From Streptomyces gardneri (GTDB lineage: Bacteria; Actinomycetota; Actinomycetes; Streptomycetales; Streptomycetaceae): DNA of 64,000 nucleotides. The number at the start of each line of letters is the position of its first letter. The stretch's first letter is position 1. The stretch is taken from contig NZ_BJMN01000004.1 of assembly GCF_006539185.1 (NCBI RefSeq), positions 18,723 through 82,722 of the forward strand. The letters are read 5' to 3'. The notes under the pieces are model-generated. The model was not told the origin of the DNA. It saw only the letters and a list, made by a program, of their open reading frames with translations, and did no database searches. A program made the translations under genes and the position numbers. Below are positions 44,079 to 51,932 of this stretch, one piece after another.

Positions 44079-45430
44079 GGGCCGGACCCGCCGTGGGGCG
44101 CGGCGCGCCGGCGGTGGTCTCGCAAACACCCGCCGTCCCGGCGATGTCCGCGCTGCCCCACCCCCGCGAGCTCGGCGCCGGCAGCTCCTTCAACGAGTCG
44201 GCCCTCTGGTACGCGTGCGGGGTTCCGGCCCCGGGCATCCGCCAGGGGTGGAAGCTGTACGTGCCGATGACGCTGCTCAACGCCCGGGAGATGCTGCACC
44301 GGGTGGCGCCGCTCCTGCTCGGGGCCGGCCTCCACTTCAAGTACGTGAAGGACCTCACCACCCTCCAGCACCTCAACGCGGGGGTGCACGGCTACTCCCA
44401 GATCGGGAAGTGCCTGGTCGTCTACCTGGCGGATCCGCAGGCGTCGTTCCTGGGCGCGCTCAAGGAGGCGCTCGGGCCGTACCGGGACCAGTGCCCCGCG
44501 GTGCCGTGTGCCCGGCCCTTCGGCGGCCGGCTGCCGCTCTTCTACCGCTACGGCGCATACGTGGGCAGCACGCTCGCCCTGGACGGCCGTGAGGTGGCCG
44601 ACGACCGCGGCAGCCTCGCGCATGCCGTGCCCGAGGGCGTGAGGGACGCCCTCGTCGGCTTCACCGAGCCGGAGGCCGAGGACCCCACCGTGGGCCGCTT
44701 CCTGCGCCGCTACCCCGCCTTCCGCGCCCTCGCCCAGCAGGGCAAGAGCGGGGTCTTCCACGCCATGGACGCGACGGCGCCGACGCTCCGGCAGGTCGTA
44801 CTGAAAGCCGGCTACCACCGCGGACAGCTGCAGCCGGACGGCACCGACGGCTGCGATCTGCTGCGCCGGGAAATCGCCTGTTACCGGCTGCTCGCCGCAC
44901 GCGGACTGGAAGGGATGGCCCCGGCGCTGCTGGACACGCTGGACGTCCCGCGCAAGGTCGCCCTCGTCCTGGAGTACGTCGACGGGCCGAACTTCCTGCA
45001 CCACAAGCTGAACGGGCGGCTGCGCCCGCGACACCTCGAACAGGCATGGCGGCTGCTCGAACGGTTCCATGCGGAAGGCGTCTACCTGGGCGACGCCAAA
45101 CTGGCGAACTTCCTTGTGGGCCCGATCGACGAAGCCGAAGCCGATCCCGACGAGCGTGTGCGCGTGATCGACCTGGAGGCCGCGGGGACGATCGGCGATC
45201 ACGCTCCGCCGATCCGCACGTTCTTCATCTCCCCCGAGCCGGAGGACCCCCGGCGCTCGGACCTGGCGCACTTCCTCGTCTCCGTGCTCTATCCGTACGA
45301 CCAGGCAGGGAAGACCTGGACCAACAGGCGCGTCGACTTGCGCGCCTGTCTCGAACGGGAGCCGGCAGACGATGCGGAAGCGTGGGCGCTGGAGCGCCTG
45401 CGCGTCCTCCTGGACGGGGCGGGGGAGTAG
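44072..45430 (+). CDS. LanKC-like lyase-kinase lacking a LanC cyclase domain
   Basis: 452 residues. The GTG at 44072 overlaps the precursor stop, so the two are coupled. Residues about 55-165 match the N-terminal phospho-Ser/Thr lyase domain of class III lanthipeptide synthetases (GWKLYVP, LHFKYVKDLTTLQHLN, GYSQIGKCLVVYLA, FYRYGAY). A Ser/Thr kinase domain follows: Lys245 in QVVLKAGYH, catalytic Asp341 and Asn346 in YLGDAKLANFLV, metal-binding Asp367 in VIDLEAAG. The protein ends after the kinase; the LanC-type cyclase (~400 residues) is absent. It should phosphorylate and eliminate Thr in the precursor, leaving dehydrobutyrine. Confidence 0.87.
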   Translation: MLRAGPAVGRGAPAVVSQTPAVPAMSALPHPRELGAGSSFNESALWYACGVPAPGIRQGWKLYVPMTLLNAREMLHRVAPLLLGAGLHFKYVKDLTTLQHLNAGVHGYSQIGKCLVVYLADPQASFLGALKEALGPYRDQCPAVPCARPFGGRLPLFYRYGAYVGSTLALDGREVADDRGSLAHAVPEGVRDALVGFTEPEAEDPTVGRFLRRYPAFRALAQQGKSGVFHAMDATAPTLRQVVLKAGYHRGQLQPDGTDGCDLLRREIACYRLLAARGLEGMAPALLDTLDVPRKVALVLEYVDGPNFLHHKLNGRLRPRHLEQAWRLLERFHAEGVYLGDAKLANFLVGPIDEAEADPDERVRVIDLEAAGTIGDHAPPIRTFFISPEPEDPRRSDLAHFLVSVLYPYDQAGKTWTNRRVDLRACLEREPADDAEAWALERLRVLLDGAGE

Positions 45431-45553
45431 GTCCGGCTCGCGGCGGATGACGTCGGCGCTGGCGCCGGAGGACGGGCGAAGGGGTGAGGGCCGACGGCTC
45501 AACGCCCATCGGCCCTGCCCGGATACCGCCCCACGACGGGCGCGCGGTCTACG

Positions 45554-46414
45554 TCAGATGCCGAGAGTGGTGAAGAAGCGGCACCGGAACGGCTCGGAGC
45601 CCTCGGGGTCGAGCCGGCCCAGGACGAGCTGGGTGATGTTCGGATCGACGGCCAGTCCGAGGTGGCCGGCGAAGTCCAGGCCGCACCGGTCCTGGAGCAC
45701 GATGTTCGTGACGTTGGGCGCGGGGGCGAGCAGACCGCTGGTGTACGGGGTGACGACCGTGTCGTAGCGGGTGACGATGCTGGTGTACGTCGGTCCGGGT
45801 ACGGCGACGGGGCCGTCGTTGAGCTTGGCGAGGAACGCCGAGCCCGGCAGGTAGTCGGTGCAGGCCCCGCAGCCGACGCCGGTCAGCAGGCCCTGGAGCT
45901 TCAGGGCCTCGGCGAGGGTCGCCAGGCCGTTGAGGCTGGTGCCCTTGAAGTTGGAGCCGAAGCCGATGAAGTCGTCGACCTTCGTGGCTCCGCCCAGGTG
46001 CTTCATGTAGTACGCGGGGACGGTGGTGCCCTCCGAGTGGCCGACGATGTCGACCTTCGCCGCCCCGGTCGCCACACGCACGCGGTCGACGAACGCACCC
46101 AGCTCGGCGGCGCTGTCGGCCATCGGCGCGAGGCCGCCGGCGAGGCCGCCCAGGAGGGTCTTGCCGTACGTCTCGGAGTAGACGCAGTAGCCGTTCGCGC
46201 TGAGCGTCGGCGCCAGCGTCAGGAAGTTGTCCCAGTGGTTGCCGCCCATGCCGTGGACGAGGATCACCGGCTCGGGGTGCTCGGCGCCGGGCCGGCAGGA
46301 CCAGTTGTTCCACCCCGACTGCGGTGCCGTTCCGGCCGAGGCGGTCGAGGTGAGGGTGGTCGATGCGAGGACGGACAGCAGGAGTGCTGCCAGGAACGTA
46401 CGGAGCTTTGCCAC
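45554..46414 (-). CDS. secreted lipase/esterase (alpha/beta hydrolase)
   Basis: 286 residues from GTG 46414, chosen because AGGAG is seven bases upstream. A signal peptide (KLRTFLAALLLSVLASTTL then TASA) precedes the mature enzyme. Alpha/beta-hydrolase features: PVILVHGMGGNHWDNF (oxyanion region), nucleophile Ser in VDIVGHSEGTTVPAYY, Asp in SIVTRYDTVVTPYTSG, and a late His in DFAGHLGLAVDP. It matches secreted actinomycete lipases of the EstA/LipA type that hydrolyse esters outside the cell. A palindrome upstream and a TetR gene suggest regulated expression. Confidence 0.9.
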   Translation of the reverse strand: MAKLRTFLAALLLSVLASTTLTSTASAGTAPQSGWNNWSCRPGAEHPEPVILVHGMGGNHWDNFLTLAPTLSANGYCVYSETYGKTLLGGLAGGLAPMADSAAELGAFVDRVRVATGAAKVDIVGHSEGTTVPAYYMKHLGGATKVDDFIGFGSNFKGTSLNGLATLAEALKLQGLLTGVGCGACTDYLPGSAFLAKLNDGPVAVPGPTYTSIVTRYDTVVTPYTSGLLAPAPNVTNIVLQDRCGLDFAGHLGLAVDPNITQLVLGRLDPEGSEPFRCRFFTTLGI

Positions 46415-46463
46415 GGGGCGACTCCTTCTTCGCGGGTGAGTTACCGGGAAGTAGGGCATGAGC

Positions 46464-46480
46464 CCTTGTTAGGAACAAGG
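46464..46480. promoter_or_regulatory. palindromic operator upstream of the lipase
   Basis: CCTTGTT-AGG-AACAAGG, perfect 7-bp arms around three bases, 50 bp upstream of the lipase start. Size and symmetry fit a TetR-family site; the TetR gene immediately upstream (46574-47221) is the likely owner. Confidence 0.65.
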
Positions 46481-46573
46481 CATCGTTTCCAAAAAAGACA
46501 TGCCGATTCGACACGCGCCGGAACGGGGCTGGTCGGGGGTGGGGTGACGGAGGAGTCGGGACGTGACGTGCCG

Positions 46574-47221
46574 TCAGGAAGCGTTCAGGCCCGCGCTGAT
46601 GACGATGTAGAAGCGGTCGAGACCGTCCTGGAGAGCGGCGCGGTCGGCGGACTGCTCCGACTCGGCGTCGAGGAGCCAGTCGGCGATGATGTCGAAGAGA
46701 CCGCCGATCAGTCCCATGGCCACCACGCGCGCGTGCGGCCCCGTGGAGACGCCGAGCCGCTGCCAGACGGTCTCCACGAAGGACGCCGCCCAGCGGCGGT
46801 TGGTACGGCGGTGCACCTCGGCCAGCGGCGTCACGGCACGGCCCTCGCCGAACGTCACCCGCGCCACCCGCACGTCCTCCACGAAGGCGTCCGCGAAGTG
46901 CCGGATGAGGGCCCGAGCGGCGTCGCTCTCGTCCTGACTGTCGTCCAGCGAGTCCAGCGCCTCCGTGAGGCGTCCGGTCACGCCCACGACGATCCGGTCT
47001 AGCAGCGCCAGGTACACGGCCTCCTTGCCGGTGAACACCTCGTAGAAGCTCTTCGTCCCGACGTACGCCTGCTTGCAGATCTGCTCGATCGAGGTGTCCT
47101 GGTACCCCTGGGCGGAGAACAGCTCCAGCGCCGCGTCCAGCAGGTCCTCACGGCGCCTCGCGCGCCGCTCCTCGGCGTCCAGACCTCGGATCCGCCGGCC
47201 CCCCGGGCCCTTGTCGCTCAT
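46574..47221 (-). CDS. TetR/AcrR family transcriptional regulator
   Basis: 215 residues from ATG 47221 (MSDKGPGGRR). The helix-turn-helix reads DLLDAALELFSAQGYQDTSIEQICKQAYVGTKSFYEVF (quoted in part), the rest is the helical ligand domain. It lies between the lipase (same strand, 160 bp downstream) and the divergent MpaB-like gene, so either or both may be targets. The palindrome at 46464-46480 lies in front of the lipase. Confidence 0.9.
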   Translation of the reverse strand: MSDKGPGGRRIRGLDAEERRARRREDLLDAALELFSAQGYQDTSIEQICKQAYVGTKSFYEVFTGKEAVYLALLDRIVVGVTGRLTEALDSLDDSQDESDAARALIRHFADAFVEDVRVARVTFGEGRAVTPLAEVHRRTNRRWAASFVETVWQRLGVSTGPHARVVAMGLIGGLFDIIADWLLDAESEQSADRAALQDGLDRFYIVISAGLNAS

Positions 47222-47376
47222 CTGTGCACCAACCACCGGCTCAACATACAGGGGTCCCGCGATGCCACGAGGGGCGCCCGATCCTCCGGTGGATCGGCCG
47301 TCGGCCTCGATACCGGCCCCCTCGCGGCGGAACGGCTCCTCCGTACGGCGGCTCACCGCGGGTGCATACTGACCGC

Positions 47377-48252
47377 ATGGGATGGTCGCCTCCCACCGTG
47401 GACGGCCTGAGGGAACGGCTCGGCAGCGAGCTCTTCCGGCGCGTCGCCGGCCCTTCGGGCGAGAGGACGCGGGCCCGCATCCACGAGACGCCTGGGCCCC
47501 GGTGGTTCGGCCCCGACCGTCCGATCCGTACGGTCCACGGCGACGCGGCGATGTTCGCCGGGGGACTGTCGGCGCTGCTGCTGCAGTCGCTGCATCCGCT
47601 GGCCATGGCGGCCGTGGCGGCCCACTCGGGATTCCGGGGCGACCCGTGGGGCAGGCTGCAGCGGACCAGTACGTTCCTCGCGGTCACGACCTTCGGTACG
47701 GCCGATGACGCGCGGTGCGCGGTGGAGCGCGTCCGTGCGGTCCACGAGCGGGTGCGAGGGACGACGCCGGACGGTCGGGCGTACCACGCGGCCGATCCGC
47801 ATCTCTTGGGCTGGGTGCATGTGGCCGAGGTCGACAGTTTCCTGCGGGCGCACCGGAGCTACGGGGCGCACCCGCTGGATCCCGCGGGCTATGACGGGTA
47901 CGTGGCGGACGCGGCCCGGATCGCGGAGGAACTGGGCGTGGAGCGACCGCCCCGGAGCCAGGCCGAGCTGGCGCGGCGGCTGGAGGCGTACCGCGGCGAG
48001 CTCGACGGGACCCGCGAGGCCCGGCAGACCGCCCGGTTCCTGCTGTTGCATCCCCCGATCCCCTGGCAGGCCCGGGCTCCGTACGCGCTGCTCGCGGCGG
48101 GTGCGGTGGAGCTGCTGCCGTCGTGGGCGCGCGAGCAGCTGGGTCTTCCCTCGCTCACCCGGCCGGCGAGGGCGGCCGCGCGGGCGGGCGGGCGGCTCGC
48201 GACCGCGGGGATCCGCTGGGCGATGTCGCCCGCCCCGATCCGTTCGGGCTGA
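47377..48252 (+). CDS. MpaB-like oxygenase (DUF2236 family)
   Basis: 291 residues. DUF2236 features: LLLQSLHPLAMAAVAAHSGF, RLQRTSTFLAVTTFGTADDA and DPHLLGWVHVAEVDSFL, the last including the conserved His. MpaB/latex-clearing-protein relatives are haem-dependent oxygenases; the natural substrate here is unknown. A CATACT hexamer lies about seven bases before the ATG and no ribosome site is seen, so the transcript may be leaderless. Divergent to the TetR gene, which may repress it. Confidence 0.85.
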   Translation: MGWSPPTVDGLRERLGSELFRRVAGPSGERTRARIHETPGPRWFGPDRPIRTVHGDAAMFAGGLSALLLQSLHPLAMAAVAAHSGFRGDPWGRLQRTSTFLAVTTFGTADDARCAVERVRAVHERVRGTTPDGRAYHAADPHLLGWVHVAEVDSFLRAHRSYGAHPLDPAGYDGYVADAARIAEELGVERPPRSQAELARRLEAYRGELDGTREARQTARFLLLHPPIPWQARAPYALLAAGAVELLPSWAREQLGLPSLTRPARAAARAGGRLATAGIRWAMSPAPIRSG

Positions 48253-48357
48253 TGCCACCGCTTCGGCGGAGCGCATTGCGGTGATGTTTTCGGCATCCGC
48301 CTGAATCAGTCGGGATGTCGTTGAGGGAGATCGTTTCTGCATGATGCCCTCACCGGC

Positions 48358-49785
48358 GTGAGCACACGTACCAGACTCGCTCTCACGAGCGCTGCCCTGA
48401 CCGCGCTGGCCCTCACCGCTCCGACGGCGTCGGCGTCCGCCACCGGTCCGGAGCCGACCCCGGCGCCGTTCTTCACTGCCGCCAACGCGGTGCCCGGCAA
48501 GTACATCGTGACCCTCGACCAGACGGTCGACGCGGCCAAGGTCGCGGAGAAGCTCAACCTGAAGCCCTCCTTCGTGTACGAGAAGGCCCTCAACGGCTTC
48601 GCGGCGCCGTTGACCGTGCTGCAGTTGGAGATCGTCAGGAAGACCCCGGGGGTGACATCGGTCGAGGAGGACGCGGTGGCACTCACCCCGCCCCAGCCGT
48701 CTGCGCCGGCCACCGCCCCCCGGAGCCCGGCCGCCACCTGGGGCCTGGACCGGATCAACCAGTGGAACCTGCCCCTCGACAACGACTTCACCACCCGGGG
48801 CAACGGCGCGGGGGTGACCGCGTACATCCTCGACACCGGCATCGACTACACCCACGACGAGTTCGGCGGCCGCGCCACCTTCGGCTTCGACGCGATGGGC
48901 GACGGACGCTACGGCCAGGACTGCAACGGGCACGGCACACACGTCGCGGGCACGGTCGCCGGCAGGACGTACGGTGTCGCCCGCAAGGCCGACCTCGTGA
49001 GCGTCCGCGTGCTCGGCTGCGACGGCCGCGGTGCGTACTCGGGCATGATCGCCGGCCTCGACTGGGTCGCGAAGAACGCCAGGCAACCGGCGGTCCTGAA
49101 CGGCTCACTCGGCGGGGACAAGTCCGTCACTCTGAACAACGCCGCCACGGCCCTCGCGAACGCGGGTGTGCTGCCCGTCATCGCGGCGGGCAACGACGCC
49201 AAGGACGCCTGCAACGTCTCGCCCGCGTCGGCCACAGGCACCGTCACCGTCGCGGCCTCCAACGCCTGGGACGAGGAGACGTCCTTCTCCAACCACGGCC
49301 GGTGCGTCGAACTCTTCGCGCCCGGCCAGGACATCGTGTCGGCGAGGATCGGCGGCGGATCCATCGCCCAGAACGGCACCTCCATGGCCGCCCCGCACGT
49401 CGCCGGTGTCGCCGCGCTCTACAAGGCCGAGCACCCCACGGCAGCCCCGGCCGAGATCAGCGCGTGGCTCGACGGCAACTCCACCAAGGGCCTCCTGACC
49501 AGCATCAGCTCCGACACCCCCAACACCGTCAGCACCCCGGCCGGGCTCGGCACGTTCACGTACACCGACACCCTCTCCACCACCGCCCCCTGGTCGGTGA
49601 CCGTTGCCACCACCGACCTGGTCAGCGGCACGGACACCATCGGGTGGAACAATCTGAGGATCACGACCGGCGGACACCTCAACGGGATCGGCGGCCAGTG
49701 GACGGGCATCGCCAAGCCCGGCCCGGGCGGCCACTTCCCCGAGGGCGCCGACCCGCAGCCGGGCACAGCCTCTCTCCGGCCGTGA
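48358..49785 (+). CDS. S8 subtilisin-like serine protease fused to a surface-protein segment
   Basis: 475 residues from GTG 48358 with a signal peptide (LALTSAALTALALTAPTASA). An I9 propeptide follows (VPGKYIVTLDQTVDAAK), then the S8 catalytic domain: Asp in AYILDTGIDYTHDEFGG, His in CNGHGTHVAGTVAG, Asn in GVLPVIAAGND and Ser in NGTSMAAPHVAGVAAL. At about residue 385 (LLTSISSDTPN) the typical S8 ending stops and sequence like a WxL-type surface domain begins (TFTYTDTLSTTAPWSVTVATTD), ending abruptly after TASLRP. The protease part looks intact; the tail appears to be a fusion caused by deletion. No ribosome site is evident. Confidence 0.82.
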   Translation: MSTRTRLALTSAALTALALTAPTASASATGPEPTPAPFFTAANAVPGKYIVTLDQTVDAAKVAEKLNLKPSFVYEKALNGFAAPLTVLQLEIVRKTPGVTSVEEDAVALTPPQPSAPATAPRSPAATWGLDRINQWNLPLDNDFTTRGNGAGVTAYILDTGIDYTHDEFGGRATFGFDAMGDGRYGQDCNGHGTHVAGTVAGRTYGVARKADLVSVRVLGCDGRGAYSGMIAGLDWVAKNARQPAVLNGSLGGDKSVTLNNAATALANAGVLPVIAAGNDAKDACNVSPASATGTVTVAASNAWDEETSFSNHGRCVELFAPGQDIVSARIGGGSIAQNGTSMAAPHVAGVAALYKAEHPTAAPAEISAWLDGNSTKGLLTSISSDTPNTVSTPAGLGTFTYTDTLSTTAPWSVTVATTDLVSGTDTIGWNNLRITTGGHLNGIGGQWTGIAKPGPGGHFPEGADPQPGTASLRP

Positions 49786-49916
49786 CGATGGCGACCGGCG
49801 ACGGCGGCACCCGCGGTGTCTTCACCCACGACGGGTCGACGGCGCAGTGGAACATCCCCGCGGAGACAGTCCCCGGCTCGTACGGCGGCACCCTCCAGTA
49901 CACGATTACCGGCTGA
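49786..49916 (+). pseudogene. out-of-frame remainder of the fused surface-protein tail
   Basis: Past a CT-rich run at about 49769-49778 the homologous reading continues in another frame: SPAVTMATGDGGTRGVF, then WNIPAETVPGSYGGTLQYTITG and a TGA at 49914-49916. This completes the domain begun in the protease fusion, so a short indel in the CT run shifted the frame. It sits directly before the DUF916 gene, the usual partner of such surface proteins. Confidence 0.65.
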
Positions 49917-49932
49917 TCCCATCAATAGCTGT

Positions 49933-51054
49933 CTGCGCGCCCAGGGCGGCGCCACCGCCACCCACCGGGCACGGTTCCCCGCCCTGTGGAGCCTCCTCCT
50001 CACCGGCCTCGTGCTCGCTCTGGCGCCGGGCGTGCAGGCAGCGCCGGGCGCCCCCGTGCCATCGTCCACTCCACCGGAATCCGCTGCGGGCGCGCCGTTC
50101 GGCGTGCAGGCCGGGCTCCACGGTCTGACGACGCTGACCGGCGGGCACTTCGGATACGCACTGAAGGCCGGCGCCCGGATCGAGGATTCCGCGGTCATCC
50201 ACAACACGAGCGACGAGGCCCGGACCTTCCACGTCTATGGCGCCGACGTCACGAATGCGGCCGGCGGCGGCCTGGCGCCCGCGCAAGAAGGCCAGAAGAT
50301 GGCCGCGGTCGGGGCCTGGCTGAAGCTGGGCTCCGAGGCCACCGTCACCGTCCAGCCGAAGAGCAGCGCCACGGTCCTCTTCTCCCTCGCGGTCCCCGTA
50401 GGCACCCCGCCGGGCAGCTATCTCGGCAGCCTGGTCACCGCGCTGCGCACCCCCGCGGTCAGCGGCGGGGTGAACACCGAGACCCGTATAGCCCGGCTCG
50501 TCGAACTCACCGTCCCCGGCACCGCCGACCTCCAGGTCACCCTCACGGAACTGGAACACCGGCCTGCGGACGGAGGCGAGGCGTTCACGGTGACCGTACG
50601 CAACACGGGCAACGTCCTCTACACCTTCGCCGGAACGCTGAACGTCATCGGCGGCAGCTCAGCCCGTACCGTCCCGCTCACCCCCACGGGGATCTACGTG
50701 ATCCCCGGCGGCAGCGCCACCCTCACGGGCCGCCTGGCCGACCTCCCCGCTTTCGGCCGCCGCGCGGTCACGGCCTCGGTGACCGCCACGGTTCCCGGCG
50801 GCGCGGCGAAGACCGTGGACAGCAACACGGTCCGGCTGTCCTACTTCCCCTGGCTCATCGCCACCCTCGCCGCCTGCGGCCTCCTAGCCCTCGGCCTCCT
50901 CCTCGTCATCACGCGCAAGCGACGGCGTGCCTGGCTGCGGCGTCGCGCGGAGGAACGTACCGCGCTGCGCGCACTGCGGAGGGAGCTGCGGGCGGGGAAC
51001 CCGCCTGCCGACGACCCTGATGAAGCGCAGGCAGGCGGCACCGGACACCCGTAA
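49933..51054 (+). CDS. DUF916-like (WxL-interacting) membrane-anchored surface protein
   Basis: About 373 residues; the start is unsure, as no ATG or GTG with a ribosome site is seen, and the frame is open further upstream. I give a CTG at 49933. A signal-like segment (LWSLLLTGLVLALAPG) is followed by two beta domains: FGYALKAGARIEDSAVIHN and ATVLFSLAVPVGTPPGSYLGS, then VTVRNTGNVLYTFAGTLNV. A transmembrane helix near the end (WLIATLAACGLLALGLLLV) and an Arg-rich cytoplasmic tail anchor it. Such proteins display or cap WxL-type surface proteins. Its partner seems to have been destroyed by the upstream fusion. Confidence 0.75.
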   Translation: MRAQGGATATHRARFPALWSLLLTGLVLALAPGVQAAPGAPVPSSTPPESAAGAPFGVQAGLHGLTTLTGGHFGYALKAGARIEDSAVIHNTSDEARTFHVYGADVTNAAGGGLAPAQEGQKMAAVGAWLKLGSEATVTVQPKSSATVLFSLAVPVGTPPGSYLGSLVTALRTPAVSGGVNTETRIARLVELTVPGTADLQVTLTELEHRPADGGEAFTVTVRNTGNVLYTFAGTLNVIGGSSARTVPLTPTGIYVIPGGSATLTGRLADLPAFGRRAVTASVTATVPGGAAKTVDSNTVRLSYFPWLIATLAACGLLALGLLLVITRKRRRAWLRRRAEERTALRALRRELRAGNPPADDPDEAQAGGTGHP

Positions 51055-51091
51055 CCGTTGCGTGCGCACGGGGCATCAGCAACGAGCCACC

Positions 51092-51880
51092 CTAGGCGTG
51101 CGCGCGGCAGAAGGAGCGAACTGCCGCCGTGAAGGCCTCCGGCGCTTCCAGGTTGCTCATGTGCCCCACTGAGGGGATCACCACCAGCTCGGCGTGCGGG
51201 ATCGCGTCCTGGAACGCGTGGGCGACGCTCAGAGGGGAGCGGGCATCGCGCTCGCCCCACAGGAGGAGGGTCGGCACCGTGATCCGGGGCAGCAGGTCCG
51301 TCTCGTCGGCCTCGGCCATCAGGGAGAGCTGCGCGGCCATGGTCTCCGGCCGTACGTCCCGGCTCATGGCGTCCAGCAGCACCGCGAAGCGCTCCGGCGG
51401 GCCGGCGGCGTAGAGCCCAGGCAGTGTCGGGTCGAACTCCTCCCGAGGCGCAGCGAGCATCCGCCGTGCCCCCTCGACCCGCGCCGCGACCTCCTCCGGC
51501 GGCAACGAGCCCTTCCAGCCGGCGTACGTGTCCACCATCAGCAGCGACCGCACCAGGTCCGGCCGCCACCGGTACAGCTCCAGGACCACCGTCCCGCCCC
51601 AGGACAGGCCCGCGACCTGGGCGGGCCCGAGCCCCACGTCCTCGATCACCGCGGCGAGAGCGCGCGCGAAGTCCGCGAGCCCGAAGCCCGCCGGCAGCGC
51701 GCCGGACCGGCCGGACCCCGGCTCGTCCCAGGCCACCACCGTGAACTCGTCCGCCAGCGCTTCGACTTGCGGCTGCCACATCCGCCCGTCGATCCCGGCC
51801 CCGTGGACGAGGACCACGACCGGCCCCCGCCCCTTCCGCGTATAGGCGACGTCGACGCCGCCGACCCGCACCACTGCCAT
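51092..51880 (-). CDS. alpha/beta-fold hydrolase
   Basis: 262 residues from ATG 51880. Features: VVVLVHGAGIDGRMWQPQ, AWDEPGSGRSG, nucleophile Ser in VAGLSWGGTVVLELY, Asp in LLLWGERDARSPLSVA and catalytic His in IPSVGHMSNLEAPEAF. This is the common actinobacterial serine hydrolase fold covering esterases, C-C hydrolases and haloperoxidase-like enzymes; the substrate cannot be told. It converges with the DUF916 gene, 37 bp away, and ends a minus-strand run after UDP-glucose dehydrogenase. Confidence 0.9.
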   Translation of the reverse strand: MAVVRVGGVDVAYTRKGRGPVVVLVHGAGIDGRMWQPQVEALADEFTVVAWDEPGSGRSGALPAGFGLADFARALAAVIEDVGLGPAQVAGLSWGGTVVLELYRWRPDLVRSLLMVDTYAGWKGSLPPEEVAARVEGARRMLAAPREEFDPTLPGLYAAGPPERFAVLLDAMSRDVRPETMAAQLSLMAEADETDLLPRITVPTLLLWGERDARSPLSVAHAFQDAIPHAELVVIPSVGHMSNLEAPEAFTAAVRSFCRAHA

Positions 51881-51932
51881 ACCTGCAGGGTATGCGCGTC
51901 CCGTGGATCGAGGCCGCAGGCGCACGCACGGC

